From an uncultured Flavobacteriaceae bacterium (GTDB lineage Bacteria > Bacteroidota > Bacteroidia > Flavobacteriales > Flavobacteriaceae), in the NCBI GenBank assembly GCA_947494205.1, contig CANLUH010000002.1, positions 186,001-250,000 of the forward strand: DNA of 64,000 nucleotides, given 5' to 3'. Both the position numbers and the translations under genes were made by a program. Each line of letters begins with the position of its first letter. Position 1 is the stretch's first letter. The notes beneath the pieces were generated by a model. It saw only the letters and a program-made list of their open reading frames with translations, was not told where the DNA came from and did not search any database. Positions 34,529 through 43,278 of the stretch are shown one piece after another.

Positions 34529-34560
34529 AAAAGCTTCTCTTAATAAGAGAAGCTTTTTTT
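34529..34560 (+). terminator. terminator of tRNA-His
   Basis: A near-perfect stem AAAAGCTTCTCTTA/TAAGAGAAGCTTTT followed by seven T, 8 bp after the tRNA. Confidence 0.9.
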
Positions 34561-34752
34561 GTATTACTATATATCTTAATAACTAACTAGTATGGGATCA
34601 AGACAAAAAGTTGTGGGATTTTTTATTTAAGCAAAAACTTTAGTTAATCTAAATAAGAAAAAACAAAAGGTGAGTACTGCTAATGTAAAGAAAATGAAAA
34701 CTTATGTAAATACTTTAAATTAGTAAACTACTAATAATAATTATCCCAAAAC

Positions 34753-34783
34753 AAAAAAACTTCTCATTATGAGAAGTTTTTTT
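34753..34783. terminator. bidirectional terminator
   Basis: AAAAAAACTTCTCAT/ATGAGAAGTTTTTTT, symmetrical with A and T runs on either side, so it can stop transcription in both directions. The ACTTCTC/GAGAAGT core echoes the tRNA-His terminator. It may end a short RNA from the 34561-34752 interval or the minus-strand ORF transcript. Confidence 0.75.
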
Positions 34784-34870
34784 GTACTTTAATTTTACAA
34801 TGGATAATGTGTAAAATATTAAGATTAAACTTAATACTAGAAATCAACAATCTGTATAGTTTATAATCTT

Positions 34871-34984
34871 TTAGCAGTTTATCACACAAGTGATAACACA
34901 AATGGCGATAATAGGTAATAAAATGATTTCCCATTTCGACAAGTTTTGTAAAACTGCTTTCTTCTTAAATAGTTTATTATTCAT
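34871..34984 (-). CDS. 37-aa membrane peptide, Cys-rich tail
   Basis: ATG at 34984, stop at 34871. The peptide has a basic N-terminus (MNNKLFKKKAVLQNLSKWE) followed by one hydrophobic helix with three Cys (IILLPIIAICVITCVINC). A TAnnTTTG element (34990-34997, minus strand TAATTTTG) ends 5 bp before the ATG, suggesting a leaderless message. A terminator stands about 90 bp downstream. These flanks support a real small gene, perhaps a membrane regulator or a toxin-like peptide; function unknown. Confidence 0.5.
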   Translation of the reverse strand: MNNKLFKKKAVLQNLSKWEIILLPIIAICVITCVINC

Positions 34985-34989
34985 AGTTA

Positions 34990-34997
34990 CAAAATTA
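34990..34997 (-). promoter_or_regulatory. -7 element of the 37-aa ORF
   Basis: Minus strand TAATTTTG (TAnnTTTG), 5 bp before ATG 34984. Predicted start of transcription is at the ATG. Confidence 0.4.
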
Positions 34998-35189
34998 TAC
35001 AATATTAATGTCTTATACAATACGTATATCTACGTATATTTTTAGAATTGAAAATGTAATTAAGTATTTGATTTTTAATTGCTAGTTTTTTTTTTGTTTG
35101 CTTTTAACTTAACCTAAGAATAACATAGAAAATAACGACTTAATAATTACCTATGTAGCCAGCAATAATTATCTTAAAAGAATATACTA

Positions 35190-35372
35190 CTAAACACAAA
35201 ACAAGGAGGTGTTTTGTTGGTAGTATTAAAAAGAAAGTTTGTCTTTTTAATATAATTAAGTGTGAAGTTTTTAAATTATGTTTATAGTAAAATTAGAAAG
35301 AGCTCTTTAAAATGTTTCTTTTTAGAGGTACCGTTGTACTTAATTTATGTTTCATTTAAAGAACTCTTTTTA
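35190..35372. repeat. cluster of inverted repeats, possible structured RNA
   Basis: Three stems follow each other: CAAAACA-AGGAGG-TGTTTTG with partly paired flanks (about 35190-35228), TTAAAAAGA/TCTTTTTAA (about 35227-35251), and an 18-bp imperfect pair 35297-35314 with 35353-35370. No coding frame covers them. Confidence 0.45.
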
Positions 35373-35483
35373 TAATGTTAGTAATAGCACATTACTTAAT
35401 TAATAGCAGTACAAATAACCTATTTTTTATTTGTTCTAACTAGAGTGATATAACTGTTTGTAGTAGGGGAAAACACCCTTTGT

Positions 35484-37232
35484 TTACCAACCTAGATAAT
35501 AATCTTCAGGAATCCATTTTGGTCGGTCTAATCCAAAGAAGTCTTCTAGCATATTTTCTGCGACACAAAAAGCACCTTCTACCCAACCTTGTTGATCTGA
35601 ATAAGCTTCTCCGCAAATATAAATTGCTTCAGCTTGATCTGGATTTCTCATGTATTCCATCATTTCTTTTACATTGTAGTTTGCTTTCCAAGCATGATAA
35701 CCACCACCATAAGGATCTTCTCCCCAGTCTTTATACCACGTTACATAAGGTTCTGGAATATCTCGTCTACCATGCAGTTCTTTAACTTGGTACATGGCTT
35801 CATTTACCATAACTTCTGTAGCTTGATTAGAGAGTAGTTCACTACCAAATCTAGCGGCTTTTAATCTTTTGGTTGGTTTAGGCGTAAAAAGTTTTCTAGA
35901 GTTACCACCTTTTCTTCTAGAGTTTGCTAAAGCTTGCCAAAAGGTAACCGTTCGCATATCATTATAGCTTCCTAAAAATAGCGAGTGACTATTTTCTGGG
36001 TCTGTACCAAAATAATAACATTGTCGCATAGGTAAATCTGTAATGGAGTGTCCAGATAATGTTCCGAAGTCATCTTTCCACCAAGGGTATTCAAACCCCA
36101 TTAAAATTTTAAGAGAAGGCTCTTTAATTACAGAAGCCATGTTTTTTTGTAATACTGTTTTGGTATCTTGATTAAAGAAGAAGTTGTTTTGATCTAATAA
36201 CTCTAAAGAACGTCTTGGCATTGCTAATACAATTTTATTAGCTTGAAGCGTCCAATTGGTTTGTGTATGTTCATTAAAGAACTCTAAAATATATTTATAA
36301 TCTCCAGTGGCTTGTTTGCTAAAAGTAACCAAACGGTTTTCCATCCAAATATTTGCACCAGATTGTTTTAAGTAAGCATTAGCAAGTGCATAAGCAATTA
36401 AGTCGTAACCTCCATCTATTGTTTTATACTCTGAACCTGCATTAGAAAAATCGCCTACCATATATGGAAATGCTTCTGCAGCATTCCAGTTAATGGTGTT
36501 GGAGTAGTAGCCGCCACCTTCTGCCAAAAAAGTATAACCTTCTTCTGATACTTGATCTTTTATTAAATTCCAAAATCCAATATCATTAACTTTTAACCCA
36601 TTATATGGTCCTTTAAAGTTATACGTTAAATTTGGTTTAATATCATTCCATTGTTCTCTAGTAATTTTAAAGCTGTATTCGTATTCTTCAGGGTTTTCTA
36701 TTAAAGACCCATATTTTTTCATAAACCAAGGGTCGTTGGCTAATACACTATATATTACTTTATTAAACAATTGGTCGGCACTGTAACCAATATCATCTTC
36801 ATTTAAAAAATAGCGTGTTACCAGTTTTTCACCTTTACTCTGTGCTTCGGTCCAAGCATTCATTCTTACACGTTCTTTTCTAAAGTATCCAAATAAATCG
36901 GCATTGTTTCCCATAGGGAATTCTATAGCATCTAATTCGTTTTTAAAAACATCTTCAATAAGTGCAGTAACAATTTCTTGAGACGTCATATAACGCATAC
37001 CACCTAATTCGCCTGTTATTGACATTCCCGGTAATTCTACAGACTCTAAACGCCCACCGATACGATTACTCATTTCAAATATTTGTACTTGATTTGGGTC
37101 TAACGGGGTATTCGCATCATTTGTTAAACGATATGCTGTATATAGACCAGAAACACCTGCACCAATAATAGCAGTATCTATAGTTGTATTTGTAGGTACA
37201 CTATGTTGTAATTTTAAATCTTTTAAACTCAT
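35484..37232 (-). CDS. FAD-dependent amine oxidase family protein
   Basis: 582 aa. The N-terminal dinucleotide motif is TAIIGAGVSGLYTAYRL (about 20-36) followed by the acidic residue of QIFEMSNRIGGR (about 50-61), the standard flavin monoamine oxidase pattern. The C-terminal FAD block is IYICGEAYSDQQGWVEGAF (about 545-563). No signal peptide. Such enzymes oxidise amines or L-amino acids, releasing H2O2 and ammonia. A second FAD oxidase of the sarcosine oxidase type lies upstream on the same strand with about 110 bp between, so the two may act on related amino compounds. Confidence 0.85.
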   Translation of the reverse strand: MSLKDLKLQHSVPTNTTIDTAIIGAGVSGLYTAYRLTNDANTPLDPNQVQIFEMSNRIGGRLESVELPGMSITGELGGMRYMTSQEIVTALIEDVFKNELDAIEFPMGNNADLFGYFRKERVRMNAWTEAQSKGEKLVTRYFLNEDDIGYSADQLFNKVIYSVLANDPWFMKKYGSLIENPEEYEYSFKITREQWNDIKPNLTYNFKGPYNGLKVNDIGFWNLIKDQVSEEGYTFLAEGGGYYSNTINWNAAEAFPYMVGDFSNAGSEYKTIDGGYDLIAYALANAYLKQSGANIWMENRLVTFSKQATGDYKYILEFFNEHTQTNWTLQANKIVLAMPRRSLELLDQNNFFFNQDTKTVLQKNMASVIKEPSLKILMGFEYPWWKDDFGTLSGHSITDLPMRQCYYFGTDPENSHSLFLGSYNDMRTVTFWQALANSRRKGGNSRKLFTPKPTKRLKAARFGSELLSNQATEVMVNEAMYQVKELHGRRDIPEPYVTWYKDWGEDPYGGGYHAWKANYNVKEMMEYMRNPDQAEAIYICGEAYSDQQGWVEGAFCVAENMLEDFFGLDRPKWIPEDYYLGW

Positions 37233-37265
37233 AATTTTGGTTGTAATTAATATAAAAGAATTCCT

Positions 37266-37320
37266 CGACGTTTTACGTCGAAGTTTCCTATAAAATTGTC
37301 ATTCCCGTGAAGACGGGAAT
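37266..37320. repeat. two short palindromes between FAD oxidase genes
   Basis: CGACGTTTTACGTCG at 37266-37280 and ATTCCCGTGAAGACGGGAAT at 37301-37320 (8-bp stem, 4-nt loop). The second resembles short palindromic repeats scattered in many bacterial genomes; on the minus strand both would sit in the spacer mRNA. Confidence 0.55.
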
Positions 37321-37341
37321 CTAAATGCAAATTTTCTATTT

Positions 37342-38508
37342 TTATTTAGCAGGTAAATAATCTATTTTAAAATTAGAAATATCATATTCGGTTGTATTAG
37401 TAAGAGCTAAATCGGATAGTATTTTTCCTAATAAAGGTACAAATTTAGCAGCCCAACCTCCTGTGTATAGAATAATATTTTCGTTATTATTAACACTATC
37501 TGGTAACGTATCTAATAATAGTTCTTTGTTATTATTACTTAATGTAATTAAACAAGTTGCAGTAAACTGAGAAGTAGTGTCTAGTCCAATCATGTGATCT
37601 CTAACCCATGCTTCATTATAACCTAGACTTTTTTCACTTGGTACTCCTGTACGTTGAGAAGGATCTTTAATAATACGGTCTGGAATATCTGGAGCTACTC
37701 TAATATAACCAGGGTGAGACCAATCTACTTCTGGGAAACCATAGAATAGGCTAGTGTTTTGTGGCTCTTGAAATACAAACCATGTAGGTAATTCAATATC
37801 TTCTGTTTTTTTATAATATGCTGAAGACATTTCCCAAATATCTATATCTACAGATAAGTTGAAAAAGCGTAAAATATCGTTTACATAAGCACCTGGTGTT
37901 AATACTAGCTTTTCAGTTGTAATATCTTCCCCGTTAGCTGTAACAATAATATTACCGTTTTCTAATGATTGAATGTTTGTAACAGGCGTATTTGCCTTTA
38001 AATCTACATTTTTTGCGCCATTACATATAGTATAAAGTGCTTTCTGTGTGGCATTAAAATCTATAATTCCGCCATCTTTTTGAAAGAAACCATTATATTT
38101 TTTTGGAATATCTTTAAAAGGAAATTGTGCTTCTATTTGCTCAGCAGTTAAAGGTGTATAGGGAATACAAAGTTCATCCATAACATCCATTGCAGCTTGT
38201 ATACCTCCTTCTTGAGAACTTAGAGCAGGATCACCAAACCATAAAGACCCAACTTTCCCAATTAACTCATCGTTTGTAGTTTCTTGTAATGCATCCCAAT
38301 AGCGAATAGACTCAACGGCCAATTCTGCCATATATTTTTGAGCATACTGTACTCTAAATTGTCTGGACATTCCTGCAGAACTCCCTTTTTCATTAATAAA
38401 ATTATACTGCTCAATAAGCAATGTACTTTTATCTGTTTTAGAGAGTTCGGCTGCTGTAGCTAACCCCATTGGACCGCCACCAATAACTATAACATCATAG
38501 TGTTTCAT
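37342..38508 (-). CDS. FAD oxidoreductase, sarcosine/N-methyltryptophan oxidase type
   Basis: 388 aa. It begins with the FAD motif DVIVIGGGPMGLATAAEL (5-22). The following GSSAGMSRQFRVQYAQKYMAELA is typical of the monomeric sarcosine oxidase/SolA group, where FAD is held covalently by a Cys; YTGGWAAKFVPLLG near residue 355 lacks the usual Cys-Gly-like pattern at this spot, so covalent attachment is uncertain. It oxidises N-methyl or amino groups of small amino acids, producing H2O2. It is probably transcribed together with the amine oxidase downstream. Confidence 0.83.
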   Translation of the reverse strand: MKHYDVIVIGGGPMGLATAAELSKTDKSTLLIEQYNFINEKGSSAGMSRQFRVQYAQKYMAELAVESIRYWDALQETTNDELIGKVGSLWFGDPALSSQEGGIQAAMDVMDELCIPYTPLTAEQIEAQFPFKDIPKKYNGFFQKDGGIIDFNATQKALYTICNGAKNVDLKANTPVTNIQSLENGNIIVTANGEDITTEKLVLTPGAYVNDILRFFNLSVDIDIWEMSSAYYKKTEDIELPTWFVFQEPQNTSLFYGFPEVDWSHPGYIRVAPDIPDRIIKDPSQRTGVPSEKSLGYNEAWVRDHMIGLDTTSQFTATCLITLSNNNKELLLDTLPDSVNNNENIILYTGGWAAKFVPLLGKILSDLALTNTTEYDISNFKIDYLPAK

Positions 38509-38607
38509 ACCTTAAATAGTTCGTTTATTTATGAGCTATCCAAGATCGTAAAGTTTGATGTAAAATTTATGCGTAGAATTACGTGTTTTTTTAATATAAA
38601 AATTTAA

Positions 38608-38748
38608 TTAAAAGTGATTGTTTCTTTCATCGAAATAATCATCATATCTATCTTCATTAGTTTTTTTATGCGAATATATATTAATCGCTATAAAAACGAT
38701 TAATAAAACAGGTATACCAATATAAGTTAAGAGTTCTTCCATAAACAT
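38608..38748 (-). CDS. 46-aa membrane peptide
   Basis: ATG at 38748 (or Met3 at 38742), stop at 38608. One hydrophobic helix (about 5-25, LLTYIGIPVLLIVFIAINIY) is followed by a charged tail SHKKTNEDRYDDYFDERN. The pattern is that of a small inner-membrane protein with a cytoplasmic acidic tail. It lies between a fatty acid hydroxylase-like gene and the oxidase gene, on the same strand. No family recognised. Confidence 0.55.
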   Translation of the reverse strand: MFMEELLTYIGIPVLLIVFIAINIYSHKKTNEDRYDDYFDERNNHF

Positions 38749-38814
38749 TTACTTATAAGAATAGAAATAATGTAAAATGTTACAATACTATTAATTTTCA
38801 ATAGTTAAAAATAA

Positions 38815-39951
38815 TCAACGCTCACTTGGATTTTCTAAATTTTGTTCTTTTGATGGATCTGTAGTAAAAGAATATACAAACTGCTTTAAAAAACCTTTAG
38901 GGAATTTTACATCGCCTAAACCTGTACCTTCAGGCCAAGTATTGCCCATAGGATAGTAGGTGCCAAAAATCATGTCTATAAAGGGGAAATGAATAGCAAA
39001 ATTTTTATCGTAAGCTTTTGGATCGTCAGAGTGATGCCAATGGTGGTATTGTGGGGTTACAAATACATATTTTAAAAATCCAAAATTAATACGGGTATTG
39101 GCATGTGCTAAAACGGCTTGAAAGGATACAATAACAATGTATGTTAAGAATACAGAGCTACTAAAGCCACAAACATAAATAGGAATAAACGCAACAGATC
39201 TTACAACGATTAAGTCAAGAAAGTGAGTTCTAGATCCTGCTAACCAATCTAAATGTTTAGTTGAGTGGTGCACGGCGTGAAATCGCCATAAATAAGGCAC
39301 TTTATGGAAGAAATAGTGTGCTGTATATTGAAATAAATCGGAGACAAATAAGGCAACAAACAATTGTGGTATAAAAGGGATGGATTGTATAGTGCTTTGA
39401 AAACCTTCTAAACCAATATTTTTAAATGCAAATACAGCAGGAATTTGTATAATAACTCCAGTGACTTGAATAAGTAAATGGCTAATAATAAAGTAAACTA
39501 AATCGGTGCGCCATTCGCCATGAAACTTAGATTGATTTATACGTTTTGGTAAAAATAATTCTATAGGTATAAATACAATGGCAGATACTAAAATGTCTAT
39601 TAATAGCCAATCTAAACCTATCGTTACAGATTTATCATGTATACCATAGGTTTCTGGTAATGCAGAACCTAAAAATATGGTTGCAGTTATAAGTAATGTA
39701 GCAATAAATCCATAACGTTTTTTCTTACTTAAAATAAAACTAGTAAACGCAAAAATAAAAGATAGGATTAAGACTCCTAAAATAGACCATTTTACAATTT
39801 GAGGGTCGTAAATATCTCTAAAGTCTTTGGTTGTAAAGGTATCTGGAAAATAAGCACAGATAACAAAGCCTAAAGAGATTACAGCTAAAAAGATAGAGAG
39901 ATAACCACTTATTTTACCTTCTCCTATTTGTAAACGTTTTTGTTCTTGCAT
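38815..39951 (-). CDS. sterol desaturase/fatty acid hydroxylase superfamily protein
   Basis: 378 aa. Five or more membrane helices in the N-terminal half, then the His motifs of the membrane di-iron hydroxylase family: HYFFH (about 215), HAVHHS (about 227) and HHWHH (about 305). These bind two irons for oxygen-dependent hydroxylation or desaturation of a lipid chain. The precise lipid is unknown. The C-terminal end TDPSKEQNLENPSER is hydrophilic. A terminator from the upstream gene separates it from the M28 peptidases, so it has its own promoter. Confidence 0.87.
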   Translation of the reverse strand: MQEQKRLQIGEGKISGYLSIFLAVISLGFVICAYFPDTFTTKDFRDIYDPQIVKWSILGVLILSFIFAFTSFILSKKKRYGFIATLLITATIFLGSALPETYGIHDKSVTIGLDWLLIDILVSAIVFIPIELFLPKRINQSKFHGEWRTDLVYFIISHLLIQVTGVIIQIPAVFAFKNIGLEGFQSTIQSIPFIPQLFVALFVSDLFQYTAHYFFHKVPYLWRFHAVHHSTKHLDWLAGSRTHFLDLIVVRSVAFIPIYVCGFSSSVFLTYIVIVSFQAVLAHANTRINFGFLKYVFVTPQYHHWHHSDDPKAYDKNFAIHFPFIDMIFGTYYPMGNTWPEGTGLGDVKFPKGFLKQFVYSFTTDPSKEQNLENPSER

Positions 39952-39967
39952 GTAGATGAGTTCATAA

Positions 39968-40009
39968 TTAAAAAAGCCGTTCTTTTTAATTACTAAAAAG
40001 AACGGCTTT
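39968..40009 (-). terminator. terminator of M28 peptidase gene
   Basis: A perfect 16-bp stem (39973-39988 with 39994-40009), 5-nt loop, followed on the minus strand by a T run. Confidence 0.9.
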
Positions 40010-40028
40010 CAATATAATAAATAATATC

Positions 40029-41576
40029 TTACTCTTCGGCTTTATCTACTACAAGTCGCTCATCACGATTAGCAATTTCCCATGCAGTATAAAATACTAA
40101 ACGCGCACGGTTTTCTAATAAATCGTATTCTATTTTGTCTGGTGTATCACCAGGTTGGTGATAATCTTCGTGAGTTCCATTAAAATAAAAGATGACTGGA
40201 ATATTGTTTTTTGCAAAGTTGTAATGATCTGATCTATAGTAAAAACGATTAGGGTCATTTTTCTTATTGTAAGTATAATCTAACTCCACATTCATGTACT
40301 TTTGGTTCATGGCTTCAGATATGTTATGCAAATCTGTACTTAACTTGTCACTTCCAATTAAATAAATGTAGTTACGATCTCCTTCCTTACGCTTTGGGTC
40401 TGTACGCCCAATCATGTCTATATTTAAGTTCGCTACTGTATTCGCTAATGGAAATATAGGATCATTGTCTGTATAATGACGAGAACCTAATAATCCTTTT
40501 TCTTCTCCAGTTACATTTAAGAATAAAATAGAGCGTTTTGGTCCGTTACCATCCTTTACTGCTTTTGCAAATGCCTCCGCAATTTCTACTACAGCTACAG
40601 TTCCAGAACCATCATCATCTGCTCCATTGTAAACTTCTCCATTTTTAACACCTTCGTGATCCAAATGTGCAGAGATAACAATAACTTCGTCTGGTTTTTC
40701 TGAACCTTTAATGTAAGCAGCAACATTTTCAGAAGAAATAGATTTAGATTTCTTTTTAAAATCTAATGTCATATTGGCCTTAACGATTCTTGAGTTATCA
40801 TTAGTTTCAATATCACTAACTAGACTTTTAGCTAAGTCTTCTCCCATTAAGAAATAGTACATATTATCGTTTTTACCAACTAAAGACATACGTCCACTAG
40901 AAGTGCCAAAACGCATTCTAGCCATTGGGAAAACTTCTGGGTAATAGAATAATACAGCTACAGCACCACGGGATTTAGCAATGTCTCTTTTAAGAGCATA
41001 TTGTTGTCTAAATTCCGACCACTTAGAATCTTCATCATTTCCAGAGATTAAGTAAGTACCATCTGCATTTTTAGGTTCACCAGATTTAATAACAACAACT
41101 TTTCCTTTAACATCTATGTTAGTATAGCTAGAATACTTATCGTCTTCTATACCAAAACCAGCATAAACAAAATCTGAAGTATTTAATACATTAGTTTCTC
41201 CAGAACCTACAGATACTAGATGGTCTGTAGCACTAAAGTTTTTTCCGTTTATAGAAACTGTTACGTCTGGTGGCGACATAACTTCTAGAGGTACATTTTG
41301 AAAGTAATCCCCATCTTTTTTTGCTGCAGGGATACCATATTTAATATAGTGATTTTTTAAAAAATCGACAGCCATTTTTTGCCCAGGTTCTCCAGTCTCA
41401 CGACCTTGAAACTCATCTGATGCATATTTGTATAATGCTGTTTTAAGATCTTCTTGTGTAATAGTGTTTGCATAATCCATAGGGTTTGCAACTGCCTTTT
41501 TACTTGCGGTTTTGTTAGATGTACCACAAGCTGCAACAAGTATTGCTAAGGCTAAAAGAGATAATCCTTTTTTCAT
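40029..41576 (-). CDS. M28 family zinc aminopeptidase lipoprotein with PA domain
   Basis: 515 aa. Lipoprotein signal with Cys17 (LVAACGTS). Residues about 95-265 form a protease-associated (PA) domain insert. The peptidase core has the zinc ligands in SAHLDHEG, ADDDGSGT, TGEEKGLLGS, IDMIGR and YRSDHYNF, all intact. It should trim peptides at the cell envelope. A shorter paralogue without the PA domain lies 170 bp upstream in the same direction, and a strong terminator stands after this gene. Confidence 0.9.
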   Translation of the reverse strand: MKKGLSLLALAILVAACGTSNKTASKKAVANPMDYANTITQEDLKTALYKYASDEFQGRETGEPGQKMAVDFLKNHYIKYGIPAAKKDGDYFQNVPLEVMSPPDVTVSINGKNFSATDHLVSVGSGETNVLNTSDFVYAGFGIEDDKYSSYTNIDVKGKVVVIKSGEPKNADGTYLISGNDEDSKWSEFRQQYALKRDIAKSRGAVAVLFYYPEVFPMARMRFGTSSGRMSLVGKNDNMYYFLMGEDLAKSLVSDIETNDNSRIVKANMTLDFKKKSKSISSENVAAYIKGSEKPDEVIVISAHLDHEGVKNGEVYNGADDDGSGTVAVVEIAEAFAKAVKDGNGPKRSILFLNVTGEEKGLLGSRHYTDNDPIFPLANTVANLNIDMIGRTDPKRKEGDRNYIYLIGSDKLSTDLHNISEAMNQKYMNVELDYTYNKKNDPNRFYYRSDHYNFAKNNIPVIFYFNGTHEDYHQPGDTPDKIEYDLLENRARLVFYTAWEIANRDERLVVDKAEE

Positions 41577-41749
41577 AAATTTAATTTCATTTTAAAATAG
41601 TTGTCTATGTTTATTAATATAAAAAGACAACCTAACAATGTTCTTATAATTAAAGCCATTGTTATTAGGTGTTGATCAGTTAACTCGGTTGGGGTAAAAG
41701 TACAAGAAAATTAACGGTTTATTGGGAGTGTTTAACACTTTTTAACACC

Positions 41750-42784
41750 TTAAAGCACAGCATTATCTATAGGTCTGTGTTGTTGGTTTACTAGCTGCCA
41801 AGCTGTAGCAAAAATAAGTTTAGTTCGTTTTTCTAATAAACTGTAAATTATTTTATCTGGTGTATCTGTAGGTTTATGATAATCGTTGTGTTCTCCATTA
41901 AAATAAAAAATAACAGGAATATTTTGTTGTGCAAAATTATAGTGGTCTGATCTATAGTAGTATTTGTTAGGATCATCTTCCTCATTATAGGTGTAATCTA
42001 ATTCTAAATTATAAAAGGTTGTATTTACTTTTTCTGAAATAAAATGAAGCTCTTTACTAATACGATCAGAACCAATAAGATATATATAGTCTGGATTGTT
42101 TTCATGTTTAGAATCTACACGCCCAATCATATCAATATTTAAGTTAGCTACTGTATTTTCTAATGGAAACACAGGGTTTTCAATATAATATTGTGACCCT
42201 TGAAGTCCAATTTCTTCTGCTGTTAAGTGTAAAAATAGAATACTACGTTTTGGTACATAACCTTCTTTTTCTGCTATTTTAAAGGCTTGTGCTATTTCTA
42301 AAATAGCCATAGATCCAGAGCCGTTATCGTCTGCTCCAAAGTGAATAGTATCATTTTCTACACCTAAATGATCCATATGGCCAGATATAATAAGCAGTTC
42401 TTCTGGTTTTTCAGAGCCTTTTATATAGGCTAATACATTTTCTGAAGCTCCCATGCCTTCAGGAAGAAAATCAATAGGAATATGCTGAAAATAGGATGAG
42501 TCTAGGGCAGGGGCAATGTTCTCTTTTTTGTAATAGTCTTTTAAAAAACGAGATGCTTTTCTTTGCCCTTCTTCTCCTGTTTTACGTCCTTCAAAATCTT
42601 CTGAAGCAAATGCATATAGATTTTCTTCTAGCTCTTTTGCAGTAATAGTATTTGCATATTTAGCTATTACTATACTATCATTTATTGCAATATTATTTTT
42701 TAGATTTTCAATTTTCGTACTATACTTAGTTGTAGCGCAAGAACCAACTAATGCAAAAGCAGAAAGTATTATAAGAGATTTCAT
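41750..42784 (-). CDS. M28 family zinc aminopeptidase lipoprotein without PA domain
   Basis: 344 aa from ATG 42784 (an in-frame TTG lies two codons earlier). Lipoprotein signal with Cys16 (LVGSCATT). It matches the neighbouring 515-aa peptidase on both sides of the PA insert: YFQHIPIDFLPEGMG is followed at once by ASENVLAYIKGSEKPEE. Zinc-site blocks GHMDHLG, ADDNGSGS, TAEEIGLQGS and YRSDHYNF are kept. The short form either lost the PA domain or represents the form before its gain. A TAnnTTTG element lies upstream at 42840-42847. Confidence 0.88.
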   Translation of the reverse strand: MKSLIILSAFALVGSCATTKYSTKIENLKNNIAINDSIVIAKYANTITAKELEENLYAFASEDFEGRKTGEEGQRKASRFLKDYYKKENIAPALDSSYFQHIPIDFLPEGMGASENVLAYIKGSEKPEELLIISGHMDHLGVENDTIHFGADDNGSGSMAILEIAQAFKIAEKEGYVPKRSILFLHLTAEEIGLQGSQYYIENPVFPLENTVANLNIDMIGRVDSKHENNPDYIYLIGSDRISKELHFISEKVNTTFYNLELDYTYNEEDDPNKYYYRSDHYNFAQQNIPVIFYFNGEHNDYHKPTDTPDKIIYSLLEKRTKLIFATAWQLVNQQHRPIDNAVL

Positions 42785-42839
42785 TAGCAATTATGTCTTC
42801 GATTTGGGCAAGTTAACCATGTATTGTTATTATTGCAAC

Positions 42840-42847
42840 CAAAGATA
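42840..42847 (-). promoter_or_regulatory. -7 promoter element of short M28 peptidase gene
   Basis: Minus strand TATCTTTG (TAnnTTTG), giving a leader of about 50 nt before ATG 42784. Confidence 0.5.
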
Positions 42848-42924
42848 TAAAATCGATTTAAATATGATTTTAGTATTTATTAGCATAATTTTTAAAGTGT
42901 AGAGTCGATATATACTGCCTAAAC

Positions 42925-43266
42925 TTATTCGGAAATATCTATATCTTCCAACTCTTCATCTAACTCTTCTATAGAATCTTCTAGAGACTCTTCTTCTCGC
43001 TGCTCTAATTTTTCGGTATTACCAATTTCGTTAGTTTCAAAAATAGATTTATAGGTTGCTAAAGACAAGGCTATAATACTGAATAAAAATATAAGCTGAA
43101 CAGTATGTTTAGAAGAACCTTCTTTTTTAACTTGTAGAAAAGCAAGTAATCCAAAAATAAAAGCTAGTCCCGCAGGTATAAAGGCAATTTTAAATGTTGG
43201 TAATACAGATAGTATAACTGCTAAAACGCCTGTGATAAGTCCTAAAATAATAAATAATTTTTTCAT
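42925..43266 (-). CDS. small membrane protein with acidic coiled tail
   Basis: 113 aa. Three hydrophobic segments (about 3-20, 25-46, 57-72) are followed by a very acidic tail rich in Glu and Asp (EKLEQREEESLEDSIEEL and after). No family that I recognise. It lies 12 bp after the DUF3108 gene in the same operon. The tail faces one side of the membrane and could bind a basic partner or cations; this is inference. Confidence 0.65.
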   Translation of the reverse strand: MKKLFIILGLITGVLAVILSVLPTFKIAFIPAGLAFIFGLLAFLQVKKEGSSKHTVQLIFLFSIIALSLATYKSIFETNEIGNTEKLEQREEESLEDSIEELDEELEDIDISE

Positions 43267-43278
43267 TAGTTTCTGTTA

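Larger units (their letters stand above)
34561..35483. other. gene-poor region with second terminator, small ORF and hairpins
   Basis: About 920 bp. The part 34561-34752 is non-coding and lies between two terminators, so it may carry a small RNA. A 37-aa minus-strand ORF is at 34871-34984. From 35190 to 35372 there are several inverted repeats with no coding frame (see separate entry). Confidence 0.5.

Noticed and set aside
35200-35225. AGGAGG in the 35.2-kb hairpin as a ribosome binding site
   Set aside because: No start codon with an open frame follows, and Bacteroidota genes in this window do not rely on strong Shine-Dalgarno sequences.
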